From contig JAPOIF010000001.1 in assembly GCA_029979085.1 (NCBI GenBank), forward strand, positions 1 to 64,000: a DNA stretch of 64,000 nucleotides. The letters run 5' to 3'. The position numbers were made by a program, and so were the translations under genes. Numbering within the stretch: position 1 is the first letter of the stretch; every line of letters begins with the position of its first letter. The DNA is from Methanobacteriota archaeon. Its GTDB lineage: Archaea > Thermoplasmatota > Poseidoniia > Poseidoniales > Poseidoniaceae. This document shows positions 55,628-64,000 of this stretch, in pieces. Under the pieces are notes generated by a model. It saw only the letters and a list, made by a program, of their open reading frames with translations, had not been told where the DNA came from and did no database searches.

Positions 55628-58219
55628 ATGAAACAACAACGGACTGCACTCTTCTTGTGTAGCCTGTTTCTTGTCTCAGTGTTTGCTTCACTCCCTGGAG
55701 CAGCCGCTGGTCCACCTGCGCAAATCGTTATCTCGACACCTTCGACCGTGATTTCTTCAGATGGCGTTTTGCAAATGGAGGCCACGTTGTACGATGCTCT
55801 CAACAACGTGGTTGAGGGCGAAATTATATGGTCAACGAGCAATGGAACCATCGAGGATAGTGGCCTCTTTTTCCCATGGTCAGCCGGTCAAGTGACCATT
55901 CGTGCGGAACACGCTGGATTCAACGATACTGTTGTTGTAACGGTACAGGCAGGATTTGGCCAATCGATTGAAATCAACACAACCGCTCAACCTCGCGCTA
56001 AATTCCCGTTCACGTTGCAAGCCAATCTCATTGATTCACACGATAATCCTCGCTCTGGACAAGATGTCGTCTGGACGGTTGATGGCATGTACGTCGGTCA
56101 GGGAGAGCCATCTTGGACACCACCTTCACTTGGCTTGTACGAAGTGGTAGCCCGATACGATCAACTGGAACAACAGGTGACGATGGAAGCTATTGCAGGT
56201 GACCCATACGAATTCGCGTTCCCAGAAGATTTGGTACTACGAAGTGGCGAAGGGCTGCAACTCTATCCTGATTTGCTTGATTCCTTTGGTCAAAAGATGA
56301 ACAATACGCTCGCTGGCAATAAGGTATGGACGGTTGAGAACGGGACGATTACACCCGTCGGATATTACTACGCGTCAGCCCCAGGCATCTGGAACCTCTC
56401 CGTACGTGCTGGGGCTGTTTGGGGCAACAGCACGATTCGTGTCGTTCCTGCCGATGCATCCATCGTCGAGATTCAAATCACACCCCAAGAAGAAGTCTAT
56501 GTTTCAGGTCAAACGTATCGACTTGATGCAATCCGCACGGATTCTCAAGGTTACGCTTCACCCGTACCCATCCCAATTGCGAATTGGACGATCGACAATG
56601 GAATTCTTTCTCAAGTGAACGATGAGGTTCATTGGACGCCAGGTCAAGCAGGTCAATTCAGTATGCGTGTCGTTGACTCAGATGTTCCTGCAACGACGAA
56701 TGTTGATGTTATGCATGGCTCAGCCCAAGCAACTCGTTTGGTTCCCAGCCAATCCAGTGTCTCTGCTGGAACACAACTTGCCTTGGTTCATGAGGCCATT
56801 GATTCGTTTGGAAATGTGTGGCAAACGGATGCGAACATAACACAAAGCGATGGTGTGTTTGCAAGTGTCGATATCTTCTCATCGTACGTTTCAATCATGC
56901 CAAAACAAATGGAAACGCTTCGTTTCTCTGCCGATTACCTCGATGAATCCGGCACCTTGTTCCAAGCCGAATGGTCAGGTGAGATTCAACCCGGACGCCT
57001 TGCATTCATTGAATTGCCTGAATCAGGGACAGAGGTTGCAGCAGATTCGTACCTCGATTTCGACCCTGAATTCAAGGATACATATGGGAACACCATTCCC
57101 TATGTTGCTGTGAATTGGACCATATCAGGCGTAGATCGAACCCTCGAGATTCGTATGGCTGATGGGAAGTGGTACCCTACTGAAACCGGTGAGCATGAAA
57201 TCCGTGCCAACGCAGATGGTGTCTTCGCCTCTGTGCGTGTCAACGTGATTCCAGGAACAGGCACTTCACTTGTCACGGATGGGGATGCTGGAATTACGAT
57301 TGAGGCAGGAGTTCCATTCGATGTGTTTGTCGAACTCGTTGATGTTCATGGCAACACAGCACCAGCAGAGAATGTTGAACTCTTAAGCGGAGATTTCGTT
57401 CTCTTTGAGGCCTCTTCAAGTGGACGCGGGTATTGGCAACTCACAGGTCTAACAAGCGGTGTTTACGCACTTGGAATTGCGGAGGGCGAAGCAGAACATT
57501 CGATTCCACTGACCATCGTCCCAGGTCAACCTGTCCGGGTTATCACAGGAATGACAAACGAAACCCGAAGTCAAGGAGAAGTCACACTCATTACAGTGTG
57601 GGCTGAAGATTCTCAAGGCAATCGAGTCGAAGTGAATCCCGACCAAACCGGGCTTTCATGTACATCTGGAAAAGCAACGCATGTCAAATCGGATACGTGG
57701 GAAATTGAACTTGAAGAGGCAGGCTCGGATCGATCCTGCACCGTCACTTGGAACGGATTGATTTCACAACAATTCTATGATGTTGAATCCGTTCTTCTCA
57801 GTGGTGCACTGGGATCAACCAACACTGCCGTTTCAATCATCATCGGCCTTCTCCTCATGATATTCATCGTCTTGGTTGTTCTCATTCGTCGAGGAAATTC
57901 GAAGGATGTCGAGTGGGATGATGAGGAGTTCTATGAGGTCTCCGAAGATGACGAGGAACGCTTAACAGGAACGGATGACGATACTCTCGATGAAGACACG
58001 TCGGAACCTCCTGAAGAAGCACCGGTACAAAAACTGCACAACGAACCAGATCTCACTACTGAGTTGCGTCAAGAGTTGGCGACCAAGGCGGGACAAGTTG
58101 GTGTGATGCAAGCAGCACCTGGAACCAGTCAAGGTGAAACGGGTTGGTACGTGGATGCAAGTACAGAATTGCAGTACTGGAACGTTGGCAGTGACGGTTC
58201 TTGGTCTCGTGTTCAGTGA
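55628..58219 (+). CDS. Membrane-anchored Ig-like repeat surface protein
   Basis: 863 residues. ATG 55628 gives the signal peptide KQQRTALFLCSLFLVSVFASLPGAAA; GGTGAAATC precedes it, and it begins 8 nt after the preceding stop, so the two genes are surely co-transcribed. The body is a series of bacterial-Ig-like domains (Big_1/Big_2 pattern: SSDGVLQMEATLYDALNNVVEG, SAGTQLALVHEAIDSFGNV, AADSYLDFDPEFKDTYGNTI). These match the second half of the upstream giant protein. A membrane helix at about 734-755 (VSIIIGLLLMIFIVLVVLI) is followed by an acidic tail ending GWYVDASTELQYWNVG...WSRVQ. Probably a partner of the upstream giant on the cell surface. Confidence 0.85.
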   Translation: MKQQRTALFLCSLFLVSVFASLPGAAAGPPAQIVISTPSTVISSDGVLQMEATLYDALNNVVEGEIIWSTSNGTIEDSGLFFPWSAGQVTIRAEHAGFNDTVVVTVQAGFGQSIEINTTAQPRAKFPFTLQANLIDSHDNPRSGQDVVWTVDGMYVGQGEPSWTPPSLGLYEVVARYDQLEQQVTMEAIAGDPYEFAFPEDLVLRSGEGLQLYPDLLDSFGQKMNNTLAGNKVWTVENGTITPVGYYYASAPGIWNLSVRAGAVWGNSTIRVVPADASIVEIQITPQEEVYVSGQTYRLDAIRTDSQGYASPVPIPIANWTIDNGILSQVNDEVHWTPGQAGQFSMRVVDSDVPATTNVDVMHGSAQATRLVPSQSSVSAGTQLALVHEAIDSFGNVWQTDANITQSDGVFASVDIFSSYVSIMPKQMETLRFSADYLDESGTLFQAEWSGEIQPGRLAFIELPESGTEVAADSYLDFDPEFKDTYGNTIPYVAVNWTISGVDRTLEIRMADGKWYPTETGEHEIRANADGVFASVRVNVIPGTGTSLVTDGDAGITIEAGVPFDVFVELVDVHGNTAPAENVELLSGDFVLFEASSSGRGYWQLTGLTSGVYALGIAEGEAEHSIPLTIVPGQPVRVITGMTNETRSQGEVTLITVWAEDSQGNRVEVNPDQTGLSCTSGKATHVKSDTWEIELEEAGSDRSCTVTWNGLISQQFYDVESVLLSGALGSTNTAVSIIIGLLLMIFIVLVVLIRRGNSKDVEWDDEEFYEVSEDDEERLTGTDDDTLDEDTSEPPEEAPVQKLHNEPDLTTELRQELATKAGQVGVMQAAPGTSQGETGWYVDASTELQYWNVGSDGSWSRVQ

Positions 58220-58233
58220 CGGTCAGTGGTCCT

Positions 58234-60210
58234 ATGGCTGTTGAAGAACATCGAAATTGGGAAGATGTGGATTACACCTCATTGCTCAATGGACAAGCGT
58301 TTCCACCTGATTTCATGTGGGGTGTTGCTACAGCTTCCCATCAAATCGAAGGCGGGAACACAAACAATTGGACTCGATTTGAACCACGATCGAAAAGTGG
58401 TCAAGAAAGTGGAGATGCTTGCGACCATTGGAATCGGAAAGATGCGGATCTTGAACTCATCCAAGATCTCAATGTGACCCATTACAGGTTTTCACTGGAA
58501 TGGAGTCGGATTGAACCAGAGATGGGAACTTGGAATGAAGATGCGATTGAGTGGTACAGTGAACTCGTAGATCAACTCCTCGAAAAAGGAATCCAACCGA
58601 TGGTAACACTGCACCACTTCACCAACCCACTCTGGTGGGAAGATATGGGTGCGTTTGAAAACGAATCCAACATCGTTTATTGGATTCGATTTTGCTCAAA
58701 GATGTTCGAAGTGCTACGTGATCGAGTCGAATGGTGGTGCACCATCAACGAGCCCGCTGTTTATGCTTCCATGGGGTATGTGCTTGGCGAATTCCCACCA
58801 GGTGAACGTTCGTTCAAGAAAACACGCAAGGTTTCTCTCAACTTGATGCGTGCTCACGCCCGCTGTTATCGAACACTCAAGTCGATGGAGCATGGTGACT
58901 CAAGAAAAATTGGACTTGTCAAAAACATCAACCTCTTTGATCCTTATCGACGATGGAACCCATTGCATCGATTCCAAGCAAATGTATTGGATAAGATGTT
59001 CAACCGGTGTTGGATTGATGGATTGAAAACTGGACGTTTCAAACCACCCTCCGCATTGCGAAGCATTTCCATTGATGGTCTCAAAGGGAGCAGTGATTTC
59101 ATCGGTGTGAATTACTACACACATCTTTTGGCAACACCATTCATGCCAACAAAGGTTGAGATTGACCCTCTGATACGACCATGGGAAGAACGAACTGATT
59201 TCCGGTATCCAATGTATGCGGAAGGATTGAAGCGAGCCTTTGAGATGGTCTCGCCTCTGAATCTACCAATTATTGTCACTGAAAATGGGGTTGCTGACAA
59301 CGATGACGATATGCGGCCAGAGCATGTTCGAAGACACTTGCACATCACTGCGGAAGCCATTCAACATGGGCATGATATTCGTGGTTTTTTCCACTGGAGC
59401 CTGATGGATAATTTCGAGTGGGCTGAAGGATATGAGCAATGTTTCGGCTTGTATCACGTTGATTTTGAGACACAACAACGAACCCTTCGCGAGAGTGGAA
59501 AATTGTATGCAAACATTGCTCAATCCCATCGAATGCCTCAGGTCGTCATTCTCGCAGGTGGTCTTGGTACTCGGCTAGGTGAGATGACGAAACACCAACC
59601 AAAATCGTTGGTTGAAGTTGGAGGTAAACCCATCTTATCCCACATTCTCGAATGGGTCAAACGCCAGGGATGCTATCGAGCGCTTGTGCTTACTGGTCAT
59701 CACGGTGATCAATTCGATGGATTTCACTTCCCTGGCATCGAATTGACATTTGTCAAGGAACCCGAACAATTGGGGACAGGAGGGGCGCTTTGGAACGCTC
59801 GAGATCACCTTGAGGATGAATTCATTTTGCTATGGGGTGATGATTATCATCCAATCGATTACACTCCTTTGGTTCACAATCACAGAGAAGCATCCTCTCG
59901 CCTGACCATGACCGTGACAACAGAACATGATGAAATGAATTTGCAACACGAAGCAGGACGCCTCATTCACTATGCAAAAACCGGAGACATTCCGAAAGGA
60001 TTCAACGGATATGAGGCAGGAACTTCAGTCGTTAACAAATCCGTCGTCATGGACTTTGGAAAAGAAGGTACATGGTCGTGGGAGAAAACGGTCTACCCTG
60101 CTCTCTCAACAGAAATTCATGTTCATCTCGATTCAACGAAGTTCTGGGATATGGGGACGCCGGAGCGGCTTGAACAACTAGAGAATTTCTTCAACGAATC
60201 CGGCTTGTGA
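58234..60210 (+). CDS. Bifunctional fusion: GH1 beta-glycosidase and sugar-1-phosphate nucleotidyltransferase
   Basis: 658 residues. Residues 1-433 are a complete glycoside hydrolase family 1 enzyme: FPPDFMWGVATASHQIEG, acid/base Glu173 in INEP and nucleophile Glu350 in TENG, ending with FHWSLMDNFEW and RTLRESGKLY. No signal peptide, so cytoplasmic. Residues 434-658 are an NTP_transferase domain (VVILAGGLGTRLG at 437-449, PKSLVEVGGKPIL, QLGTGGALWNA, LWGDDY), similar to HddC/GlmU-like nucleotidyltransferases. A Met434 codon (59533) sits at the natural domain start without a clear ribosome site. It may release glucose or galactose and also make a nucleotide sugar. ATG 58234 lies 14 nt after the previous stop. 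Confidence 0.85.
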   Translation: MAVEEHRNWEDVDYTSLLNGQAFPPDFMWGVATASHQIEGGNTNNWTRFEPRSKSGQESGDACDHWNRKDADLELIQDLNVTHYRFSLEWSRIEPEMGTWNEDAIEWYSELVDQLLEKGIQPMVTLHHFTNPLWWEDMGAFENESNIVYWIRFCSKMFEVLRDRVEWWCTINEPAVYASMGYVLGEFPPGERSFKKTRKVSLNLMRAHARCYRTLKSMEHGDSRKIGLVKNINLFDPYRRWNPLHRFQANVLDKMFNRCWIDGLKTGRFKPPSALRSISIDGLKGSSDFIGVNYYTHLLATPFMPTKVEIDPLIRPWEERTDFRYPMYAEGLKRAFEMVSPLNLPIIVTENGVADNDDDMRPEHVRRHLHITAEAIQHGHDIRGFFHWSLMDNFEWAEGYEQCFGLYHVDFETQQRTLRESGKLYANIAQSHRMPQVVILAGGLGTRLGEMTKHQPKSLVEVGGKPILSHILEWVKRQGCYRALVLTGHHGDQFDGFHFPGIELTFVKEPEQLGTGGALWNARDHLEDEFILLWGDDYHPIDYTPLVHNHREASSRLTMTVTTEHDEMNLQHEAGRLIHYAKTGDIPKGFNGYEAGTSVVNKSVVMDFGKEGTWSWEKTVYPALSTEIHVHLDSTKFWDMGTPERLEQLENFFNESGL

Positions 60211-61011
60211 TGAAACCACGATTTCCCAGTCTGGTAGTATCTTTTCATTCTCGACAAGAACAAGAATCATTCCGCCAAATCCCCCACCCATCATTCGTGC
60301 ACCATGAACACCATCGGTCGTTTGCAATGATGCGACGAGGGCATCAACTTCGGGTGTGCTGACTCCCATTTCACGCAATGATGCATGCGTTTCATTCAGT
60401 AAGTGGCCCAACTCGTTGTTCGTACCCTTCATGGCCTTGAGAACACGCGCATTTTCGGATTCAACATGTTTCGTCCTGGTGTGTTCGTTTGAAGTGTTGC
60501 GATACTGTTGCGTATTCAATGTTCGATGAATTCCTGAATCAACCAGTTTGAACCTCCAATCTGTGGGTAAAGGAATGACACTTGTTTCCATCGTTGAAAA
60601 GTCGATCAGTACACAATGATTCTCAAGCGAATGCATCATTGTCATTTGGTCGAGCAATCCGCATGGTGTACCAAGAACGACATGTTCCAATCGTTGAGCT
60701 TCAATGCATGCATCTTGTTTATCGATGCTCTTGCCATGAACACAGAGAACGACACTCAGGCACAAAGCAGCAGACGATGACATACCTTTCCCAATCGGTA
60801 TCGTACTTGATACATGCAATCGTGCAGGTTGTCCTCCTGCTTCTCTCCACAAAGCCACAACGGTCTCCTCGCCTTCAAATCCAGCTTGAAGAAATTCAGC
60901 CTCGAGGACGAGTCGATGTTGTGAAGCAAAAGCGAGTGAACGCCCCCCTGCATAATCGGTGTGTTCACCAATGATGTTAATTCGGCCTGGTATGGATGCA
61001 CGGCGAATCAT
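60178..61011 (-). CDS. galK: Galactokinase-like GHMP kinase
   Basis: 277 residues, short for galactokinase (usually 350-390). The galactokinase signature GRINIIGEHTDYAGG lies at 9-23. The ATP loop IPIGKGMSSSAAL lies at 71-83, a QRLEHVVLGTPCGLLDQM segment carries the catalytic Asp, and GARMMGGGFGG is near the C-terminus. It would phosphorylate galactose (or a related sugar) at C1. ATG 61011 overlaps the TGA of the upstream nuclease gene (ATGA), so translation is coupled. Its 3' end overlaps the GH1-nucleotidyltransferase gene tail-to-tail by 33 nt. The shortness comes from missing loops, not missing motifs; another sugar-1-kinase specificity is possible. Confidence 0.85.
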   Translation of the reverse strand: MIRRASIPGRINIIGEHTDYAGGRSLAFASQHRLVLEAEFLQAGFEGEETVVALWREAGGQPARLHVSSTIPIGKGMSSSAALCLSVVLCVHGKSIDKQDACIEAQRLEHVVLGTPCGLLDQMTMMHSLENHCVLIDFSTMETSVIPLPTDWRFKLVDSGIHRTLNTQQYRNTSNEHTRTKHVESENARVLKAMKGTNNELGHLLNETHASLREMGVSTPEVDALVASLQTTDGVHGARMMGGGFGGMILVLVENEKILPDWEIVVSSQAGFVEEIL

Positions 61012-61979
61012 TCCAGCACATCCTCGGCAATGTCCAAGTCGAACCATACTGGGAAGTGATCGGATACGTCGGAATCGCTCATGTTTCGGTCAACACCCCA
61101 TCGCCCGAAGAATCGGTCTTCAATGTCGCTTGTAAGGACGATTCGGTCGTAAGCACAATGCGTGTTTTCAGAAAAGGTCGTGTCTGCTGAGTCTGGAACC
61201 ACCCAAAGGTATTCTGGGCTTCGAATCGCAAGTTGATTCAACTCATAGGTCGAAGCATAACTGCAATCAGCATTGAAATCTCCAAGAAGAACAATGTCCG
61301 TTTCTGTTGAATTTTCACGAAATGTTTCGACAACATTGTGCAATGAGCCAGTCTCATTCACTGCATTGGCCGGTTTGGTGTGGATTGTTATGAGTGTGAA
61401 ATCTTCCAAGATTGTTCCATTTTTTGAGAGCAGGTCGAAATTGGCAATGAATGGTTCTCGTTGGAATTCGTCGAGTTCGGAATCGTTGTGCAACCATGCA
61501 GACTGGAAAGCAAATCGTGATGTTCGATAATAAAACGCATATTGTTCTTGACCTCCTTGATCGTCTTCTTGTTGTCCAGAACGCTCACTCAAGACCATTT
61601 CATACGTTTCATTTGACGCTGCGTTAATAGCATTCAAGAAATCGTAAGGCACGGTTTGATCAAGATCTTTGATTTCCTGAACAACCACCATGTCGTAACG
61701 TAAGGTGATGTTCACAAGTTCGGAAACGACATCCGATTTCCCCATTTTTGTTTCGCCGAAAACTTTGATGTTAAAGGTTGCAATTCGTGCAACATCTTCT
61801 CGGCTACGGGACTCAGAACGTGCTTCTGTATCCTCCTCCTGTTCAGGCTCGACCTCGACATACACCGTCCTCCAAAGTGGGCTCTCTTCCTGATGCACCA
61901 ACAGTTGAATGGTCATAGGGGCCAAAATCAACAATGCAACAAGCATAACGCCTTGCAAAGCGCTGTCATGCCGTGCCAT
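61008..61979 (-). CDS. Membrane-anchored endonuclease/exonuclease/phosphatase (DNase I-like) protein
   Basis: 323 residues. An N-terminal membrane anchor or uncleaved signal (GVMLVALLILAPMTIQLLV) is followed by a charged linker and an EEP domain: RIATFNIKVFGE, the metal-binding Glu in VVVQEIKD, the catalytic His in ITIHTKP, LLGDFNADCSY, and the C-terminal SDHFPVWFDL. This is close to secreted DNase I-type nucleases. It is probably exposed outside the membrane and degrades extracellular DNA, which would provide phosphate and nucleosides; a lipid phosphatase role is also possible. It is the first gene of the unit with galactokinase. Confidence 0.87.
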   Translation of the reverse strand: MARHDSALQGVMLVALLILAPMTIQLLVHQEESPLWRTVYVEVEPEQEEDTEARSESRSREDVARIATFNIKVFGETKMGKSDVVSELVNITLRYDMVVVQEIKDLDQTVPYDFLNAINAASNETYEMVLSERSGQQEDDQGGQEQYAFYYRTSRFAFQSAWLHNDSELDEFQREPFIANFDLLSKNGTILEDFTLITIHTKPANAVNETGSLHNVVETFRENSTETDIVLLGDFNADCSYASTYELNQLAIRSPEYLWVVPDSADTTFSENTHCAYDRIVLTSDIEDRFFGRWGVDRNMSDSDVSDHFPVWFDLDIAEDVLE

Positions 61980-62067
61980 GGCTGTGGATGAACCTCTCTG
62001 TTATCAATCATCAAGGTTCATCTATCGGTAAGCATAGGTTCTTGACGCGAATCCTTTTGGTTGCATC

Positions 62068-62898
62068 ATGGCTGAAGAAGTCTCTCCTGAAAAGGCGAAA
62101 GAAATCGTCGAGATGTTGACGGGAGGTGGTTCAATTGATTCGATCAATACATCGCTCGCCTTGGGGATTTTGCCTTTGGTTGAATCCCTTGGTGATACGG
62201 AACTCCTCGACCGATTGGTCGCCCATGCAGAAATGGTTGCGGAGGACGATATTGAGAAAGGTTGGGCACGTTTCGAACATCTAAAGCGCTATGCAGGTTC
62301 CATCGATGATGTTGCTGAACTTGCTTTCCATACTGAATCCCTCGACAAGGGTACGCCACTTGCCGCCGCAGTTTTGCATCACCATGCCTTGATGTTGCTC
62401 TCCATCGAGGAGATTGACTCTGCACAAACCTCCATTCGTCGATCCTTGACCTTGAGAGAATCCATCGAAGACAAGGAAGGCATCATCTATGGATTGGCTG
62501 TTCTCTCGAGGTGTGCACGATTGAATCAAGACTGGGATTCAGCCATCCTTCATGATACGCGGCGCCTTGAACTTGCGATTTCGATGCAAAACGATGTCCT
62601 CCACATGGAAGCCCTAGCAGATGTTGCTCATGCTCAAGCGAGTTTGGGTGAACTTGGCACGGCCTCTGAATTGTATCAGGAGAGTCTTGATCTTGCCAAA
62701 CGTCTTGAGCATCCGGCAGGTCATCTTGTCGCAAGTTGGGGCATTGCCGATCTTGCAGAGATTGAGACAAGATACGATGATGCCCTTCTTGCATTGTCCG
62801 ATACAATGCATCTTTTCATCCAGATGGGAATCGCTGCTCCAGACTTGCTGAAACAACGGCTCCACGCCCTCACTTCACTCGGTGAAGAGGTCAAGTAA
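62068..62898 (+). CDS. TPR-like helical repeat protein
   Basis: 276 residues, almost all alpha-helical, with Ala/Leu-rich repeats of about 34-40 residues in the second half (AAAVLHHHALMLLSIEEIDSA, LADVAHAQASLGELGTASEL, WGIADLAEIETRYDDALL) typical of tetratricopeptide repeats. No signal peptide or catalytic motif. A cytoplasmic scaffold or protein-interaction role is likely. It is divergent from the nuclease gene and separated by 52 nt from the luciferase-like gene downstream, so the two may share a transcript. Confidence 0.75.
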   Translation: MAEEVSPEKAKEIVEMLTGGGSIDSINTSLALGILPLVESLGDTELLDRLVAHAEMVAEDDIEKGWARFEHLKRYAGSIDDVAELAFHTESLDKGTPLAAAVLHHHALMLLSIEEIDSAQTSIRRSLTLRESIEDKEGIIYGLAVLSRCARLNQDWDSAILHDTRRLELAISMQNDVLHMEALADVAHAQASLGELGTASELYQESLDLAKRLEHPAGHLVASWGIADLAEIETRYDDALLALSDTMHLFIQMGIAAPDLLKQRLHALTSLGEEVK

Positions 62899-62950
62899 GG
62901 GTCGAACGGGTTATGTTCCTTGACGTTCTGGAAAAAATGAGGCGAGATTT

Positions 62951-64000
62951 ATGGAGCACGATATTTTCTTCTCCATCAGTCAAACGCCAGATGCTGAAGG
63001 CCATATTCCCGATGAACAAACGATGCTTCGAAATTACTTCGAACAACTGGAATGTGCGGATACATTGGGGTTCGGCGTTGGATGGATTGCACAAGCGCAC
63101 CTCTCAACTGAAACGCAAAAATCGAACAGCAAACCAGTCGTTCCTCATTGGAAGGGAGAGGTAGGACTCTGCACGGACTTTCCACAATTGGCTATGGAAT
63201 CCTTCCGAAGAACAACCAACATCGAAATTGGAAGTGCAGTTGTATCGATTCTCGCATCGGGTGGACCGATTGCACAGGCTGAACGAATTGCCAATACGTT
63301 GCAACTTTTAGCGGTGAATGGCGATGAACGTAAACTCCATGTCGGTTTTTCCGCAGGTCGGTTTGAATTCATGGCACGTCCTTACGGAATCGTTCCACGT
63401 ACATCGGTTGAAGAGGCTGCTTGGCCAGCCTTGCGGGGTCAGATTTTCCTTGAGGCCAGTGAGATTTTCTTACGTTTGCTGCGAGGCGATGTGGTTTCAT
63501 CACAGACGGTTCGTTCGACCATTTTGACTCGAGAGAACTTCAGAAGCGATGAGGATTGGCAACGCGTTCAGGATGCTCATGGTTCCAACGATGAAACCAT
63601 TGCCATCGACCGACGTTACGTGTTTGAAGACATACGAATTGTTCCGAACACCTTCAATCGAGAACAACTTGTTCTTGTTGCTGGAACACACGATCCGAAA
63701 GCCCAGATGTTCGTGAATTCATTCCTTCCCGTGCGGGTGTTCAATCTCTCCATTACTCAACCAGACGTCATTGAAGCAACCCACGATCGGATGCGCTCTT
63801 GTTTCCATCCGGATGGAGGGAAATGGAAGCGTTCTGATATGCCCAGAACAAGTTTCGTCTTTGTGAATGACGAGCCTGGACTGACGCCAGAGGAGCAACG
63901 AGATGCAGCTCATCGAGAAGCAGACGAAGCCCTAGGTGCATATTGGAACGCGCTCGAAGGAACCATCGATCCGAGCAAAGTTCAGAATGCTGCACAGAAT
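62951..64000 (+). CDS. Luciferase-like flavin-dependent monooxygenase, 3' end cut by window
   Basis: From ATG 62951 the frame stays open for 350 codons to the window end, so the gene continues beyond it. It begins MEHDIFFSISQTPDAEGHIP and has the bacterial-luciferase (LLM) TIM-barrel pattern: FEQLECADTLGFGVGWIAQAHL, then IEIGSAVVSILASGGPIAQAERIANTLQLL in parts, HVGFSAGRFEF, and LRGQIFLEASEIFLRLLRG. These match the F420/FMN-dependent LLM family. Substrate unknown. GAGGCGAG lies 11 nt before the start. Most of the protein is present. Confidence 0.82.
   Translation, partial: MEHDIFFSISQTPDAEGHIPDEQTMLRNYFEQLECADTLGFGVGWIAQAHLSTETQKSNSKPVVPHWKGEVGLCTDFPQLAMESFRRTTNIEIGSAVVSILASGGPIAQAERIANTLQLLAVNGDERKLHVGFSAGRFEFMARPYGIVPRTSVEEAAWPALRGQIFLEASEIFLRLLRGDVVSSQTVRSTILTRENFRSDEDWQRVQDAHGSNDETIAIDRRYVFEDIRIVPNTFNREQLVLVAGTHDPKAQMFVNSFLPVRVFNLSITQPDVIEATHDRMRSCFHPDGGKWKRSDMPRTSFVFVNDEPGLTPEEQRDAAHREADEALGAYWNALEGTIDPSKVQNAAQN

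Overview
The window looks like a contig from a mesophilic marine euryarchaeon, most likely Marine Group II (Candidatus Poseidoniales). This is inferred from gene content, not from a marker phylogeny. The archaeal signature is clear: the small subunit of the D-family DNA polymerase (DP1), the RFC small subunit, pelota, GatD, a Nob1-like PIN/zinc-ribbon nuclease, an HTH-10 (Bat-type) regulator, and an elongator tRNA-Met with a bulge-helix-bulge intron. Around these sit very large secreted and membrane-anchored proteins. The first and last genes are cut by the window edges.

Layout. 1-6.4 kb: small metabolic, redox and membrane genes (secreted protein, alpha/beta hydrolase, glutaredoxin, FMN reductase, tRNA-Glu, HTH-10 regulator, LysE exporter, DedA/VTT protein, Nob1, TatA, MoaD/ThiS). 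5.7-10.9 kb: a MacB/LolCDE-type ABC system whose permease is about 1500 residues. 11-28.2 kb: two surface proteins with strong promoters and hairpin terminators, the second being a 4558-residue giant that ends in a complete archaeal type IV pilin sequence. 28.3-37.2 kb: HAD phosphatase, then minus-strand runs PncC/CinA - PolD small subunit and (two small membrane proteins) - NfeD - flotillin - formate-THF ligase - pelota - small protein, with tRNA-Val between the runs. 37.3-46.3 kb: shikimate dehydrogenase, a secreted hydrolase-like pseudoenzyme, acyl-CoA carboxylase beta subunit, GatD, the intron-containing tRNA-Met, a membrane protein and RFC. 46.4-58.2 kb: a 3059-residue protein with seven modules of about 330 residues, followed by an 863-residue relative of its Ig-like half; both end in a membrane anchor and a Trp/Tyr-rich cytoplasmic tail. 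58.2-64 kb: a glycoside hydrolase family 1-nucleotidyltransferase fusion, a short galactokinase, a membrane-anchored DNase I-like protein, a helical-repeat protein and a truncated luciferase-like monooxygenase.

How it fits together. About half of the window encodes cell-surface architecture: beta-helix, DOMON/CBM9-like, cadherin-like, DNRLRE, FN3 and Ig-like modules, C-terminal anchors and a pilin-type segment. This fits a particle-attaching, polymer-degrading heterotroph. The GH1, galactokinase and sugar-1-phosphate nucleotidyltransferase genes suggest intracellular use of galactosides or glucosides into nucleotide sugars, perhaps for glycosylating those surface proteins. The best candidate for something undescribed is the giant protein with its C-terminal pilin, whose topology would allow a prepilin peptidase to release the pilin from a larger precursor. 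No CRISPR array, insertion sequence, integrase, rRNA operon or replication origin was seen.
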